From positions 62,001-126,000 of the forward strand of contig JAGVPB010000037.1 in assembly GCA_020052415.1 (NCBI GenBank): a DNA stretch of 64,000 bases, in the 5' to 3' direction. The DNA comes from Bacteroidales bacterium (lineage in GTDB: Bacteria > Bacteroidota > Bacteroidia > Bacteroidales > JAADJA01). Under the pieces are notes generated by a model. It did no database searches, was not told the DNA's origin, and was given only the letters and a program-made list of their open reading frames with translations. Below, piece after piece: positions 27,791 to 36,089 of this stretch. The position numbers were made by a program, and so were the translations under genes. The first letter of the stretch is position 1; the number at the start of each line of letters is the position of its first letter.

Positions 27791-27950
27791 TTCCAATTTT
27801 CCATCATCCCATTTTTCCATCATTCCATTCTTCCAGTATTCCAGTATTCCATCCTTCCATTCTTCCATCATTCCATTCTTCCATTATTCCATCATTCCAT
27901 TTTTCCATTTTTCCATTTTTCCATCCTTCCAATATTCCATTCTTCCTATT
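27791..27950. repeat. Octamer array, 20 contiguous 8-bp units (TTCCATTC family)
   Basis: 160 bp in exact 8-bp phase, consensus TTCCATNN, with TTCCAGTA and TTCCAATA variants. It forms the 3' end of the YgbA-like gene and its downstream flank. Eight is not a multiple of three, so a frame meets the same codon only every 24 nt, and the minus strand yields an octapeptide repeat. Confidence 0.92.
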
Positions 27951-28253
27951 ATACTTATCCATCAAATGCATCAACGCAAGATATGGGTGCTCAATGGTCA
28001 TGCGCGGTCCTGAATACCGCATTACTTCCCGAATCCTGTTCCTCAACTCCGGCTTGTAACAATGTACCGGACATCTTGCACATACCGGTTTATCATTTCC
28101 AAATCTGCAGTTTTCAGTTCTTTTTTCCGAATATTCGAGCAGATGTTTGCAGTCTTCACAGAATTCCAATTTTGGATGATGGACTTTCCTGCAATGCATT
28201 CTGATCATAGTCTTGATGGTTTTCTGTTCCCGGATAATTCTTTTTGTTCTCAC
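27804..28253 (-). CDS. YgbA-like nitrous oxide-stimulated-promoter family protein with repeat-encoded tail
   Basis: 149 residues from GTG 28253, which overlaps the preceding gene by 4 bp (GTGA). Residues 1-100 match the YgbA_NO family: VKHMIRMHC-like start (KTIKTMIRMHCRKVHH), CEDC (32-35), CARCPVHCYKPELRNRIREV (58-77) and GPRMTIEHPYLALMHL. The Cys pattern suggests metal binding. Residues about 102-149 come from the octamer array and read as eight-residue units (GIMEEWND, GRMEGWNT, GILEEWND). E. coli ygbA is an NsrR target induced by NO, which fits this location. Confidence 0.85.
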   Translation of the reverse strand: MRTKRIIREQKTIKTMIRMHCRKVHHPKLEFCEDCKHLLEYSEKRTENCRFGNDKPVCARCPVHCYKPELRNRIREVMRYSGPRMTIEHPYLALMHLMDKYNRKNGILEGWKNGKMEKWNDGIMEEWNDGRMEGWNTGILEEWNDGKMG

Positions 28254-28951
28254 TTTTCTTTGGCAAAAAATCTGTCTAAAAATTTGTACAGAATATTTCT
28301 GTTGATTTCAAAATGAGAATGAGTATCAACCATTTCGCTCCTGGATTGAACAAACGGATAGTCGTTCTTAAAAACCTCTTCATTATGCTCTGTAAGCTTA
28401 ATCATACCTTCTACAGTCATCTCAGGATGAAACTGGAATGCGGCAACATTATCATGAATAAAAGCCTGGTTTATTGTCGCCTCAGAACTCATAAAACCTG
28501 TCATGTTTTGTGGAATATCAAAAGTATCTCCATGCCAGTGGAAGGTTATAAATTCATCCGGGAAAATGCCAGAGAACTGTTGCGGAACTTTTGCCTGATC
28601 AACTTTTACTTTATGCCAACCTATTTCAGTATGCGGATTTCTTTTTACTACAGCACCTAAAGCATCTGCAATCATTTGCGACCCCAAACAAATACCGAAC
28701 ACCTTCTTTCCGGATTCTATAAAACGTTTTATATAATCGCACTCATCCTCCAGCCACGAATGTTCATCAGCAGCATCTCCAATATTCATAGGACCACCCA
28801 TCACAACCAGGCCATCAATTTTCTTCATCACCGGAAACTCCGGATTTTCATAAAAGTTCACAAAATGGCTTTTGTGTCCATTTTCATTAGCCCAATCCAG
28901 AATATATCCGGGAGTTTCATAAGGCACATGCTGAAAAAAATACAGGTTCAT
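28250..28951 (-). CDS. Class I glutamine amidotransferase domain protein
   Basis: 233 residues, a stand-alone GATase1 domain similar to that of GMP synthase. The nucleophile Cys is in VFGICLGSQMIADALG, and the His-Glu pair in AFQFHPEMTVE. VVMGGPMNIGD forms the oxyanion strand. No synthetase domain is present, so the acceptor is unknown; cytoplasmic homologues act on glutamine or gamma-glutamyl compounds. It is translationally coupled to the YgbA-like gene and lies 2 bp after the cupin gene, inside the Rrf2 operon. Confidence 0.92.
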   Translation of the reverse strand: MNLYFFQHVPYETPGYILDWANENGHKSHFVNFYENPEFPVMKKIDGLVVMGGPMNIGDAADEHSWLEDECDYIKRFIESGKKVFGICLGSQMIADALGAVVKRNPHTEIGWHKVKVDQAKVPQQFSGIFPDEFITFHWHGDTFDIPQNMTGFMSSEATINQAFIHDNVAAFQFHPEMTVEGMIKLTEHNEEVFKNDYPFVQSRSEMVDTHSHFEINRNILYKFLDRFFAKEK

Positions 28952-28953
28952 AA

Positions 28954-29286
28954 TTAATCGCTTTTAATCATGGTGAGAAGCATCTTGAACTTTTCCAATG
29001 CATTAACTGCATGAGGTACATTGGCAGGCATAATGATGGATTGACCTGCATTTACAACGAATGGCTTTTTATCAATGATAACCTCCGCTTTGCCTTCAAT
29101 CACCTGTACCATTGCATCAAAAGGTGCAGAATGCTCACTAAGCTTCTGTTCTTTGTCAAAAGCAAATAGTGATACGTTGCCTTTTTCTTTCTGCAACACC
29201 CTTTTACTAACGATTCCTTCTGTTGAATATTCAACTTTTTTTGAAAAATCCATTACTGACGAATGACTAAATTCTTTTGTTTCCAT
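28954..29286 (-). CDS. Small cupin-domain protein
   Basis: 110 residues from METKEFSHSSVMDFSK. Single cupin barrel: LSEHSAPFDAMVQVIEGKAEVII (motif 1, with one clear His and Glu) and AGQSIIMPANVPHAV (motif 2). The metal ligand set is reduced compared with dioxygenase cupins. It lies between the ferredoxin and amidotransferase genes of the Rrf2 operon. Similar small cupins occur beside denitrification and NO-response genes; function unproven. An upstream in-frame ATG at 29328 lies in the intergenic gap and gives a poor N-terminus. Confidence 0.88.
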   Translation of the reverse strand: METKEFSHSSVMDFSKKVEYSTEGIVSKRVLQKEKGNVSLFAFDKEQKLSEHSAPFDAMVQVIEGKAEVIIDKKPFVVNAGQSIIMPANVPHAVNALEKFKMLLTMIKSD

Positions 29287-29330
29287 AATATTTTTATAAT
29301 TGTTTCTGAATAAACTAAAAATGATCAAAT

Positions 29331-30248
29331 CTACAAAATTCTTTCTGAAAGAAGATCACCCTTGATTCCGACCACCAATTCTTTCATCGGGACCTTTCTG
29401 TTGGCGCTGTTGGCAGCCATTTGTGCCATCTGCACCAGGCCACCGCAACACGGAACTTCCATTCTAAGGATGGTGAGAGAATAGATATTGGCATCGCTGA
29501 TCATGGAGGTTAGTTTTGCTATGTAGCTTTCGAGGTTGGAGTCGAGCTTTGGACATGCTATTGCATGGGTATGGCCTTTCAGGTATTTCCTGTGAAAATC
29601 ACCCATGGAATAAGCTACACAATCTGCAGTTAAAATTACATCAGCATTCCGGAAATAGCTTGCCTGCGGATTCAGCAAATGAAGTTGCACCGGCCACTGA
29701 CGCAATTCCGATTTAACTTCGATCGTTGCAGATTTTTCGGCTTTTTCTATCTGATCCATATCTATGTCAAATTGCATGGCTTTTGAACCCTGACAACCGC
29801 ATTCATGATCGGAATGATGAATACCAGGTTGTGATTTTGAATCAAATAATTCACCAACCATTTCCTTAGCTGTAACCATTTCTTCCACAAATTCTGAAAG
29901 ATCAATTTTCACCTTGTTATTATTTAAATAATCAATACCCTGGTTCAAAAGTTCTATTTCTCCATGATCTTTTAAATGCTGAAGGTGTGCTTTTATTGTA
30001 TTTTCACCCTTACTCACCATGATCTGCATTACTTTTCGTTCATTATATGGCTCAGCTTCCCTGTTAACAATTGAAATTGCTCCTTCCGGACAATGGCCGA
30101 TGCAGGCACCCAAACCGTCGCAAAACAAGTCGCTGACCAGCCTTGCCTTTCCGTCAATAATCAGTAATGCACCTTCGTGACAATTGGGAACGCACTGACC
30201 ACATCCGTTGCACTTTTCCTCATCAATTAAAACTATATCCCTTTTCAT
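29331..30248 (-). CDS. Two-cluster 4Fe-4S ferredoxin-domain protein
   Basis: 305 residues. The N-terminal dicluster region has CNGCGQCVPNCHEGA (about 13-27) and CDGLGACIGHCPEGAIS (about 43-59). A long C-terminal domain (about 170-300) includes LTADCVAYSMGDFHRKYL, ACPKLDSN and MEVPCCGGLVQMA, with extra Cys that may hold another cofactor. This architecture is common beside Rrf2 regulators and hybrid-cluster proteins in anaerobes. The ORF sits 3 bp after the Rrf2 gene, so it is part of an NO/redox response, probably electron transfer. Confidence 0.92.
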   Translation of the reverse strand: MKRDIVLIDEEKCNGCGQCVPNCHEGALLIIDGKARLVSDLFCDGLGACIGHCPEGAISIVNREAEPYNERKVMQIMVSKGENTIKAHLQHLKDHGEIELLNQGIDYLNNNKVKIDLSEFVEEMVTAKEMVGELFDSKSQPGIHHSDHECGCQGSKAMQFDIDMDQIEKAEKSATIEVKSELRQWPVQLHLLNPQASYFRNADVILTADCVAYSMGDFHRKYLKGHTHAIACPKLDSNLESYIAKLTSMISDANIYSLTILRMEVPCCGGLVQMAQMAANSANRKVPMKELVVGIKGDLLSERIL

Positions 30249-30251
30249 AAG

Positions 30252-30656
30252 TTATTTTAAAGTAAAATCCGCTATTGTTTTTTCTTTTAAGTAATTCACA
30301 AATTCGGTTGTAAATATTTTTGGCTTATCGCCAAACAGGCAACTGCTGAAATAACAATTCCCGCATGTAATCGTGCATTGAAAAACCTCAATGCGCCCCT
30401 CAATCACCTCAAGAATTTCAAATAAGGTTGCCTGACGCGTTCTGGGATTTATAATAAATCCACCATTTGGACCTCTCTCCGAACTTAAATAATTATATCT
30501 GACCAGGAGATTCAGGATTTTTGCAAGGTGATTTCTTGAAAATTTAGTCTTTTCCGCCAGTTTTTTTACATTGAGCCTCTCTTCACTATTGCCTATAATT
30601 GCCAGCGAATGCAGCGCTATTGTTGCAGCTTCAGAAAGATTAAAGAGAGTATTCAT
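30252..30656 (-). CDS. Rrf2-family regulator with four cysteines, NsrR-like
   Basis: 134 residues. An Rrf2 winged helix (about 1-80: LSEAATIALHSLAIIG, AEKTKFSRNHLAKILNLLVR, SERGPNGGFIINPRT) is followed by Cys 94, 98, 101 and 106 in QCTITCGNCYFSSCLFG. IscR and NsrR bind a cluster with three Cys in this position, so an iron-sulfur sensor is likely; the spacing (C-x3-C-x2-C-x4-C) differs from both. It heads the operon with the ferredoxin, cupin, amidotransferase and YgbA-like genes. A palindrome in its promoter suggests autoregulation. Confidence 0.93.
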   Translation of the reverse strand: MNTLFNLSEAATIALHSLAIIGNSEERLNVKKLAEKTKFSRNHLAKILNLLVRYNYLSSERGPNGGFIINPRTRQATLFEILEVIEGRIEVFQCTITCGNCYFSSCLFGDKPKIFTTEFVNYLKEKTIADFTLK

Positions 30657-30661
30657 TTATT

Positions 30662-30695
30662 ATTATGTATTTATGTATTTCAATACGCAAATGTA
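30662..30695 (-). promoter_or_regulatory. Rrf2 promoter with overlapping palindrome and NsrR-like half-sites
   Basis: On the minus strand TACATTTG (30688-30695) is an exact -7 element. Next to it, covering the expected start site, is GTATTTCAATAC (30675-30686), a perfect inverted repeat of 5+5. ATGTATTT occurs twice in tandem (30665-30672, 30673-30680) and matches the core of the NsrR half-site ATGYATTT. Confidence 0.55.
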
Positions 30696-30751
30696 GATAT
30701 ATTTTTATTACATACAAGAAAAATGTGAAATTTTTTTATTAACAATTTGTT

Positions 30752-30795
30752 CAAATAATAAAAAGGCTGCCAGAACTAAGCAATGACAGCCTTTT
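30752..30795 (-). terminator. Rho-independent terminator for the DPP-IV gene
   Basis: 9-bp stem AAAAGGCTG (30761-30769) with CAGCCTTTT (30787-30795). On the minus strand it is followed by TTTTTATTATTT. It lies 63 bp beyond the DPP-IV stop and insulates the nos/Rrf2 region. Confidence 0.8.
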
Positions 30796-30857
30796 GCGCA
30801 TCTTTACTCCTTTGACTTCAGTCAATGGATCACCTGAAGGTTTCTTATAAACCGGGA

Positions 30858-33137
30858 TTACCTGCCTCCGGGGGGTGTATGTTCCATAAGGTAGTTTGTC
30901 AGCAAAGTGTACAGGTGCATGGTAGCGCCTTCAGCTTCATATATCCCGTGAGAGCAATTTGGGTAAGACATCATCTGGAACTGTTTGTTATTTTTAACGA
31001 GTTCCAGGATCAATGCTTCTGCATTTTGGTAATGAACATTATCGTCACCGGTACCATGAACAAGCAAAAGATTCCCTTTTAAATCCTTTGCAAAAGTAAT
31101 CGGCGAAGCCTGGGTAAAGTCTTCCATATTTTCCTGTGGAAGTCCCATATAACGTTCGGTATAAATGTTATCGTAATACAATTGGTTTGAAACTGCAGCA
31201 ACTGCCATCCCTGTCTTATAAATTTCAGGATAACGGAACATCAGGTTCAGAGTCATGGAACCACCGCCGCTCCAACCCCAAACAGCTATCCGGTCGGGAT
31301 CAATAAAATTCCATTTAAGAATTTCTTTGGCAGCCATTGCCTGATCGTGAGAATTAATAACGCCGATCTTTCTATAAATGGATTTTCTCCATTCCCTGCC
31401 CTTCAAACAAGGGGTTCCGCGGTTATCCATAGTCATAATAATGTAACCCTGCTGTGCAAGCATCTGATGCCAGAGATCGCCCCAAACGTCAATAGCGGTC
31501 GAGCTCCAGGGTTCACCATATAAATCGAATAAAACAGGATATTTTTTATTCGGATCAAAGTCCGGAGGCTTTATCATATAACCATCCATTTCAATTCCAT
31601 CTTCTGTTTTAACCTTGAAAAATTCAATAGCTCCGGTTGAAATTGTGGCCATTTTCTTAAGAAAGGCTTCATTTTTTACTATGCTCTTTATTACATTGTG
31701 TTTAGGTAATCCAATCAGGTCAACTGTTCTTGGATTATTGTGGCTGATATTGGTGTGAACTGCAAACGACATTCCCGGAGCAAAATCATAGAAATTTACA
31801 CCCGGAATTTGCGCGGGGGTAATCCTGGTAAGTTTATCCGAACCATTTAAAGCAACTCTGTAAAGATACCGTTGTGTTGAGTTATCAGGTGAGGCGCTGA
31901 CATAGACATATCCTTTCTTTTCATCAACTCCATAGAGGGCAGCAATATCATAATTTCCCGGTGTTAATAAAATCTCTTTGTCAGTATCTATAGACCTTTT
32001 GTAGAGATGCCTCCATCCATCCTTTTCACTGCACCAGATGAAATCTGTTTCATTTTTCAGGAAATCCACTTCGCCCATACCCCGGCGGGTTTGTGCGATG
32101 TCCGGATGGTCAATATCAATCCAGGCTTCGTCCTTTTCGGTATAAATATTTTTCAGATCACCGGTAATTACATCATAAACCCAGATATTTTCTTCATTTT
32201 GCTTTCTGTTTATTTGCCGGATCAATAGTTTGTCTGAATTGCCTATCCACTGCATCCTTGGAAGGTAGTTTTGTTTTGGATCACCCGGAATGGCTATCCA
32301 GGTGATTTTACCTGAATTCACATCAATAAATCCCACCCTGGCAGATGAAGGAGGTTCTCCGACTTTCGGGTACTGAACCGGGATGGTATAGCTATAAATT
32401 GAATCGGTATTGTTGATCATGAGAAAGTTTTTTGTTCCGGTTGCATCCAGTTGCCAGAAAGCAATGTAGTTTCCATTGTGGTTCCACCTGAAACCATCAC
32501 GGCAGTTGAATTCCTCCTCATAAACCCAGTCAAAAGTACCGTTGATGATTTCATCCGTCCCATCAAAAGTAAATTGAGTGATTTTCATATTTTCGAGATC
32601 CTGGATATAAACATTGTGTTGGCTGACGAATGCTGCCTTTTTCCCGTCGGCGGTGAGTTTGGCAAACATGAGTGAGGATTCAGGCAATTCTTTACCAAGC
32701 TGGAAAAGTTTATCCTTATCCAGGTCATAAACCCAGTAATCCCCTCTGGTATTGGCTCTCCAGACTCTTTTAGTATTGGTGAAGAGGAGCAGTTTAGACA
32801 AATCATCGGACCAGGTATAGCTTGAAAACCGGAGAGGTTTATCAGCGCCGTCAGGGATAAACTCATTTGCTTTTACCAGAATGTTTTTATCACCGGTTAA
32901 GGTATTATATTTTACAATGTCTCTTCCACCCTTTACTGAATCGGACTTTTCGAGTGTTGTATAGAAATCTCCGGTTCCAAGCCATTTATAAGCTCCAGAA
33001 TATTCCTGCTGGAATTCATCGGAATTAAAAATCCTTTCGAGGGTAAGTTTTGAGGAATCTACAGTTTGTTGAGCATTCAGATAAATGCTTAAAAAAGTGG
33101 AAAACAAAACACTCAATAAATAAGTAAACTTTTTCAT
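30858..33137 (-). CDS. Dipeptidyl-peptidase IV-type S9B serine peptidase
   Basis: 759 residues: signal peptide 1-22, an eight-bladed DPPIV_N propeller (about 70-490, including FDWVYEEEFNCRDGFRWNHN with the double-Glu loop that holds the substrate N-terminus) and an alpha/beta hydrolase domain with Ser about 623 (VWGWSGGGS), Asp about 699 (HGTGDDNVHYQ) and His about 730 (NCSHGIYE). It releases X-Pro or X-Ala dipeptides in the periplasm. Full length, monocistronic, with a terminator downstream. Confidence 0.96.
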   Translation of the reverse strand: MKKFTYLLSVLFSTFLSIYLNAQQTVDSSKLTLERIFNSDEFQQEYSGAYKWLGTGDFYTTLEKSDSVKGGRDIVKYNTLTGDKNILVKANEFIPDGADKPLRFSSYTWSDDLSKLLLFTNTKRVWRANTRGDYWVYDLDKDKLFQLGKELPESSLMFAKLTADGKKAAFVSQHNVYIQDLENMKITQFTFDGTDEIINGTFDWVYEEEFNCRDGFRWNHNGNYIAFWQLDATGTKNFLMINNTDSIYSYTIPVQYPKVGEPPSSARVGFIDVNSGKITWIAIPGDPKQNYLPRMQWIGNSDKLLIRQINRKQNEENIWVYDVITGDLKNIYTEKDEAWIDIDHPDIAQTRRGMGEVDFLKNETDFIWCSEKDGWRHLYKRSIDTDKEILLTPGNYDIAALYGVDEKKGYVYVSASPDNSTQRYLYRVALNGSDKLTRITPAQIPGVNFYDFAPGMSFAVHTNISHNNPRTVDLIGLPKHNVIKSIVKNEAFLKKMATISTGAIEFFKVKTEDGIEMDGYMIKPPDFDPNKKYPVLFDLYGEPWSSTAIDVWGDLWHQMLAQQGYIIMTMDNRGTPCLKGREWRKSIYRKIGVINSHDQAMAAKEILKWNFIDPDRIAVWGWSGGGSMTLNLMFRYPEIYKTGMAVAAVSNQLYYDNIYTERYMGLPQENMEDFTQASPITFAKDLKGNLLLVHGTGDDNVHYQNAEALILELVKNNKQFQMMSYPNCSHGIYEAEGATMHLYTLLTNYLMEHTPPGGR

Positions 33138-33344
33138 GATGTTAAATATTTAGAAATTTTGGATGCAAATTACGGCAAAGAAAAATTAAGTTTTAAAAGT
33201 CAGAAGCAGAAAAGTACTTTTCACCTGAAGAAGCTAACAACGTTATCCATTCATATATTTACTATTTAGCCGTAAATGCGCAATGAGTTTATTATTCTAA
33301 AATTAATTTTACTTTTATACGGTTCTCATAAAATTCAAAATAAT

Positions 33345-34736
33345 ATGAACAGATTATTCATTTCATTGGTTTTTATCGGCATAATTTCATGCAATTCACA
33401 AATCAAAAAGAACCCCCTACCAACCCGCCTTGCTGAAGAAGTAAAAAAAGAAACCCAAGGGGTTTGGAATGCTTATCAAAAATATGCATGGGGCTACGAT
33501 GTGCTTCTGCCATTAAGCAAGAGTGCGGAAAACTGGTATGACAAACCGTTGTACATTTCTCCCATTGATGCATACAGCACGCTGAAAGTGATGGGATTGA
33601 ATGAGGAGGCGAAACGGATCGAAAGGTATGTGGCCGACAGCATCAGTTTCGACAAGGATATTTTTGTTAAAGTTTTTGAGGTCAACATTCGGGTGCTCGG
33701 AGGATTGCTTGCCATGTACCAATATACCGGCAATGAAAAAATCCTCGCACAGGCAAAGGATTTCGGCGACAGGTTACTTCCTGCTTTTAGCTCACCAACA
33801 GGAATTCCCTATTATTGGGTTAATCTGACAACAGGAGCTGTGAAAGGCGATACAATCAATGTGGCAGAAGCCGGTACATATACTTTTGAAATGGGAATCC
33901 TGAGTTATTACACTCAGAATCCGGTTTATTACCAGGCAGGGAAAAAAGCAACGATGGCGGTTTATGAACGCAGATCAAAATTAGGACTGGTTGGTGAAGT
34001 CATCAATGTTGAATCGGGGGAATGGATAGACAAAACAAGCCACATTTGTGCCTGCATTGACTCGTACTATGAATATATGTATAAAACATGGATCATGTTT
34101 GGAGATCCCGATATTAAGGCAATCTGGGACAAAAGCATATCTGCCGTCAACAAATACCTCCCTGAAATAAAGGATTCCCTGCTTTGGTATGGCCGGGTAA
34201 ATATGGAAACTGGTGAGAGTACCAGCAGTGTTGTGACACTTTATGATGCGTTTTTTCCGGCTGTTCTTGCTTTATCAGGAGATATTGACAGGGCGGAGCG
34301 CTATCAAAAAACTTGGAACTGGCTTTGGAATCATTATGGACTTGAACCGATGGCTTATGATTACTCCGAAAATAAAATCACTTACCCTGTTTATGACCTG
34401 AATCCGGAGATCATTGAATCTGCCTTCTATCTTTACCATTTTACAGGGAAGGAAATTTATCGCGACATGGCAAAGAAATACTGGGAAGATATTAAGAAGT
34501 ATTGCAGAACGGATGAGGCTTTTACTGCAATCGAAAATGTGGAAACCAAAAAACAATCAGATTATATGGCTACCTATTTCCTTGCTGAAACCCTCAAGTA
34601 TTTTTACCTGGTTTTTAGTGATGATCCAGAAGTTAATCCAACGGATTATGTTTTAAGTACCGAAGCGCATAATTTTAAAAAATCCGCCTTTAGTTTGGAG
34701 GAAATTAATAAAAGGCTCGATATTGGAAGCAGGTAG
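33345..34736 (+). CDS. GH47 family alpha-1,2-mannosidase, predicted lipoprotein
   Basis: 463 residues from ATG 33345. A lipoprotein signal (LFISLVFIGIISC) precedes a complete (alpha/alpha)7 GH47 domain: EVNIRVLGGLLAMYQYTGNE, AEAGTYTFEMGILSYYT, ACIDSYYEYMYKTWIMFGD, LNPEIIESAFYLYHFTGKE and AETLKYFYLVFSD, ending with the calcium-binding STEAHNF. GH47 enzymes trim alpha-1,2-mannose by inversion and are mostly eukaryotic (ER/Golgi). This bacterial copy is probably surface-attached and takes part in mannose-glycan use. It appears isolated, with no SusC/D nearby. The upstream in-frame ATG at 33276 is not supported. Confidence 0.92.
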   Translation: MNRLFISLVFIGIISCNSQIKKNPLPTRLAEEVKKETQGVWNAYQKYAWGYDVLLPLSKSAENWYDKPLYISPIDAYSTLKVMGLNEEAKRIERYVADSISFDKDIFVKVFEVNIRVLGGLLAMYQYTGNEKILAQAKDFGDRLLPAFSSPTGIPYYWVNLTTGAVKGDTINVAEAGTYTFEMGILSYYTQNPVYYQAGKKATMAVYERRSKLGLVGEVINVESGEWIDKTSHICACIDSYYEYMYKTWIMFGDPDIKAIWDKSISAVNKYLPEIKDSLLWYGRVNMETGESTSSVVTLYDAFFPAVLALSGDIDRAERYQKTWNWLWNHYGLEPMAYDYSENKITYPVYDLNPEIIESAFYLYHFTGKEIYRDMAKKYWEDIKKYCRTDEAFTAIENVETKKQSDYMATYFLAETLKYFYLVFSDDPEVNPTDYVLSTEAHNFKKSAFSLEEINKRLDIGSR

Positions 34737-34876
34737 CTGACGTCTGAAGGCAGATTGCTTTTTACAATTAAAGGAAAGGCGTTGGAAATACTCTTTAATC
34801 AAAAAACATCTTCTCACATAAACAATTTGCACAGGTTGGCGGTTGTAGCCTATGACATCTTTAAAGTAAATTGTGA

Positions 34877-35584
34877 ATGAATACGACTCTTCATAAAGCA
34901 GAAAGCCGTGGCCACGCAAATTATGGCTGGCTCGACACTCATTATACCTTTAGTTTTGCAAACTATTACAATCCGGATCGTATGCAATTCGGTAAGCTGA
35001 GAGTTCTGAACGATGATTTTGTTGCACCTGGCATGGGCTTCGGCACACACCCTCACGACAACATGGAAATCATCACTATTCCTCTGGAAGGAGCCCTTGA
35101 GCATAAGGACAGCATGGGGAACACAGGCATCATCAAACAAAACGAAATACAGGTGATGTCGGCCGGAAGAGGAATTACACATTCCGAATTCAATAATAAT
35201 AAGGATATACCGGTAAAATTGCTTCAGATATGGGTTTATCCGAATAAAAGGAATGTAGAGCCGAGATATGACCAGATTGTTCTTAACCCGGAAGAAAGAC
35301 AAAACCGCTTGCAGCAAATTCTTTCACCTTCTCCACAGGATGATGGCGTATGGATTTATCAGGATGCCTGGTTTTACCTTGGAAATTTTAAAAAAGAACA
35401 GGTCATTGAATATACCCTGAATAAAGAAAACAATGGCGTTTACCTTTTTGTCATCGAAGGGAGTTTTAAAATTGACGGAATATCTCTTGACAAACGAGAC
35501 GGACTTGGGATTTGGAATACGGCTCATATTAATCTTGCAATTGCTGCAAACTCGGAATTGCTGTTAATGGAAGTTCCGATGTAA
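34877..35584 (+). CDS. Pirin family bicupin protein (YhhW-like)
   Basis: 235 residues. Pirin N-terminal cupin with metal-site residues in GMGFGTHPHDNMEIITIPLEG and LEHKDSMGNTG, then VMSAGRGITHSEFN. The C-terminal cupin is shorter. E. coli YhhW opens quercetin; the physiological reaction is unknown. Cytoplasmic, apparently monocistronic. Confidence 0.94.
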   Translation: MNTTLHKAESRGHANYGWLDTHYTFSFANYYNPDRMQFGKLRVLNDDFVAPGMGFGTHPHDNMEIITIPLEGALEHKDSMGNTGIIKQNEIQVMSAGRGITHSEFNNNKDIPVKLLQIWVYPNKRNVEPRYDQIVLNPEERQNRLQQILSPSPQDDGVWIYQDAWFYLGNFKKEQVIEYTLNKENNGVYLFVIEGSFKIDGISLDKRDGLGIWNTAHINLAIAANSELLLMEVPM

Positions 35585-35715
35585 AGGAATTGAATTTTTT
35601 ACCTATAATAAAATTGGAATTCGTTTGAGGGAAATAGCCATTCTTTTTCAATTTGCTTGGCACGAGAAATAAACACATTGAAATATTGTTTAAATTTGTC
35701 AAAGTAAATTGAAAC

Positions 35716-35856
35716 ATGAAACAAAGATTTTATTTTGACACTGTTAAGACTTTTAGAGCAATTAAAGAGAAAATCTCAAAAGAACTTTCAGGGATGACAT
35801 TTGAGGAGATCAAAAAATATTTAAAGTCCAACAGTTTAAAATTCCAAAAACAATAA
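35716..35856 (+). CDS. Small basic protein, 46 residues, antitoxin-like
   Basis: Starts MKQRFYFDTVKTFRAIKEKI and continues SKELSGMTFEEIKKYLKSNS. The pattern of a short strand, a helix, then MTFEEIKKYL resembles small antitoxin-like proteins from Bacteroidota and Chlorobi that sit before a toxin. The next ORF here is a T9SS protein, and only an unlinked 34-codon open frame (35882-35986) lies between. A functional assignment is not secure. Confidence 0.5.
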   Translation: MKQRFYFDTVKTFRAIKEKISKELSGMTFEEIKKYLKSNSLKFQKQ

Positions 35857-36089
35857 TGGAAATAAGTTCGCATGTAACTAGGAAATCTATGCCTCCGAAC
35901 CTGGCGCCAAAAGCAATACTTTCTTCATCGTTTACAACCCCAGCGAAACAAGCGAAGGGGGATGGGAAGTGGTGGAAGGGGAATGAAAGAGTAATTTATT
36001 TGAATTTTTATGATAAATGGAGACCAGAGACCATTACAACGGTGAAGCCTAAAAATAAATTAAATAAATTAATTTTTTTAACTTTAAAT

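Noticed and set aside
27791-27950. CRISPR-like repeated array
   Set aside because: Units are contiguous 7-8 bp without spacers and no cas genes are present; they are tandem repeats.
35856-36089. 78-residue N-terminal extension of the T9SS propeller protein
   Set aside because: A good signal peptide starts at 36090, and the upstream frame is basic and low in secondary structure.
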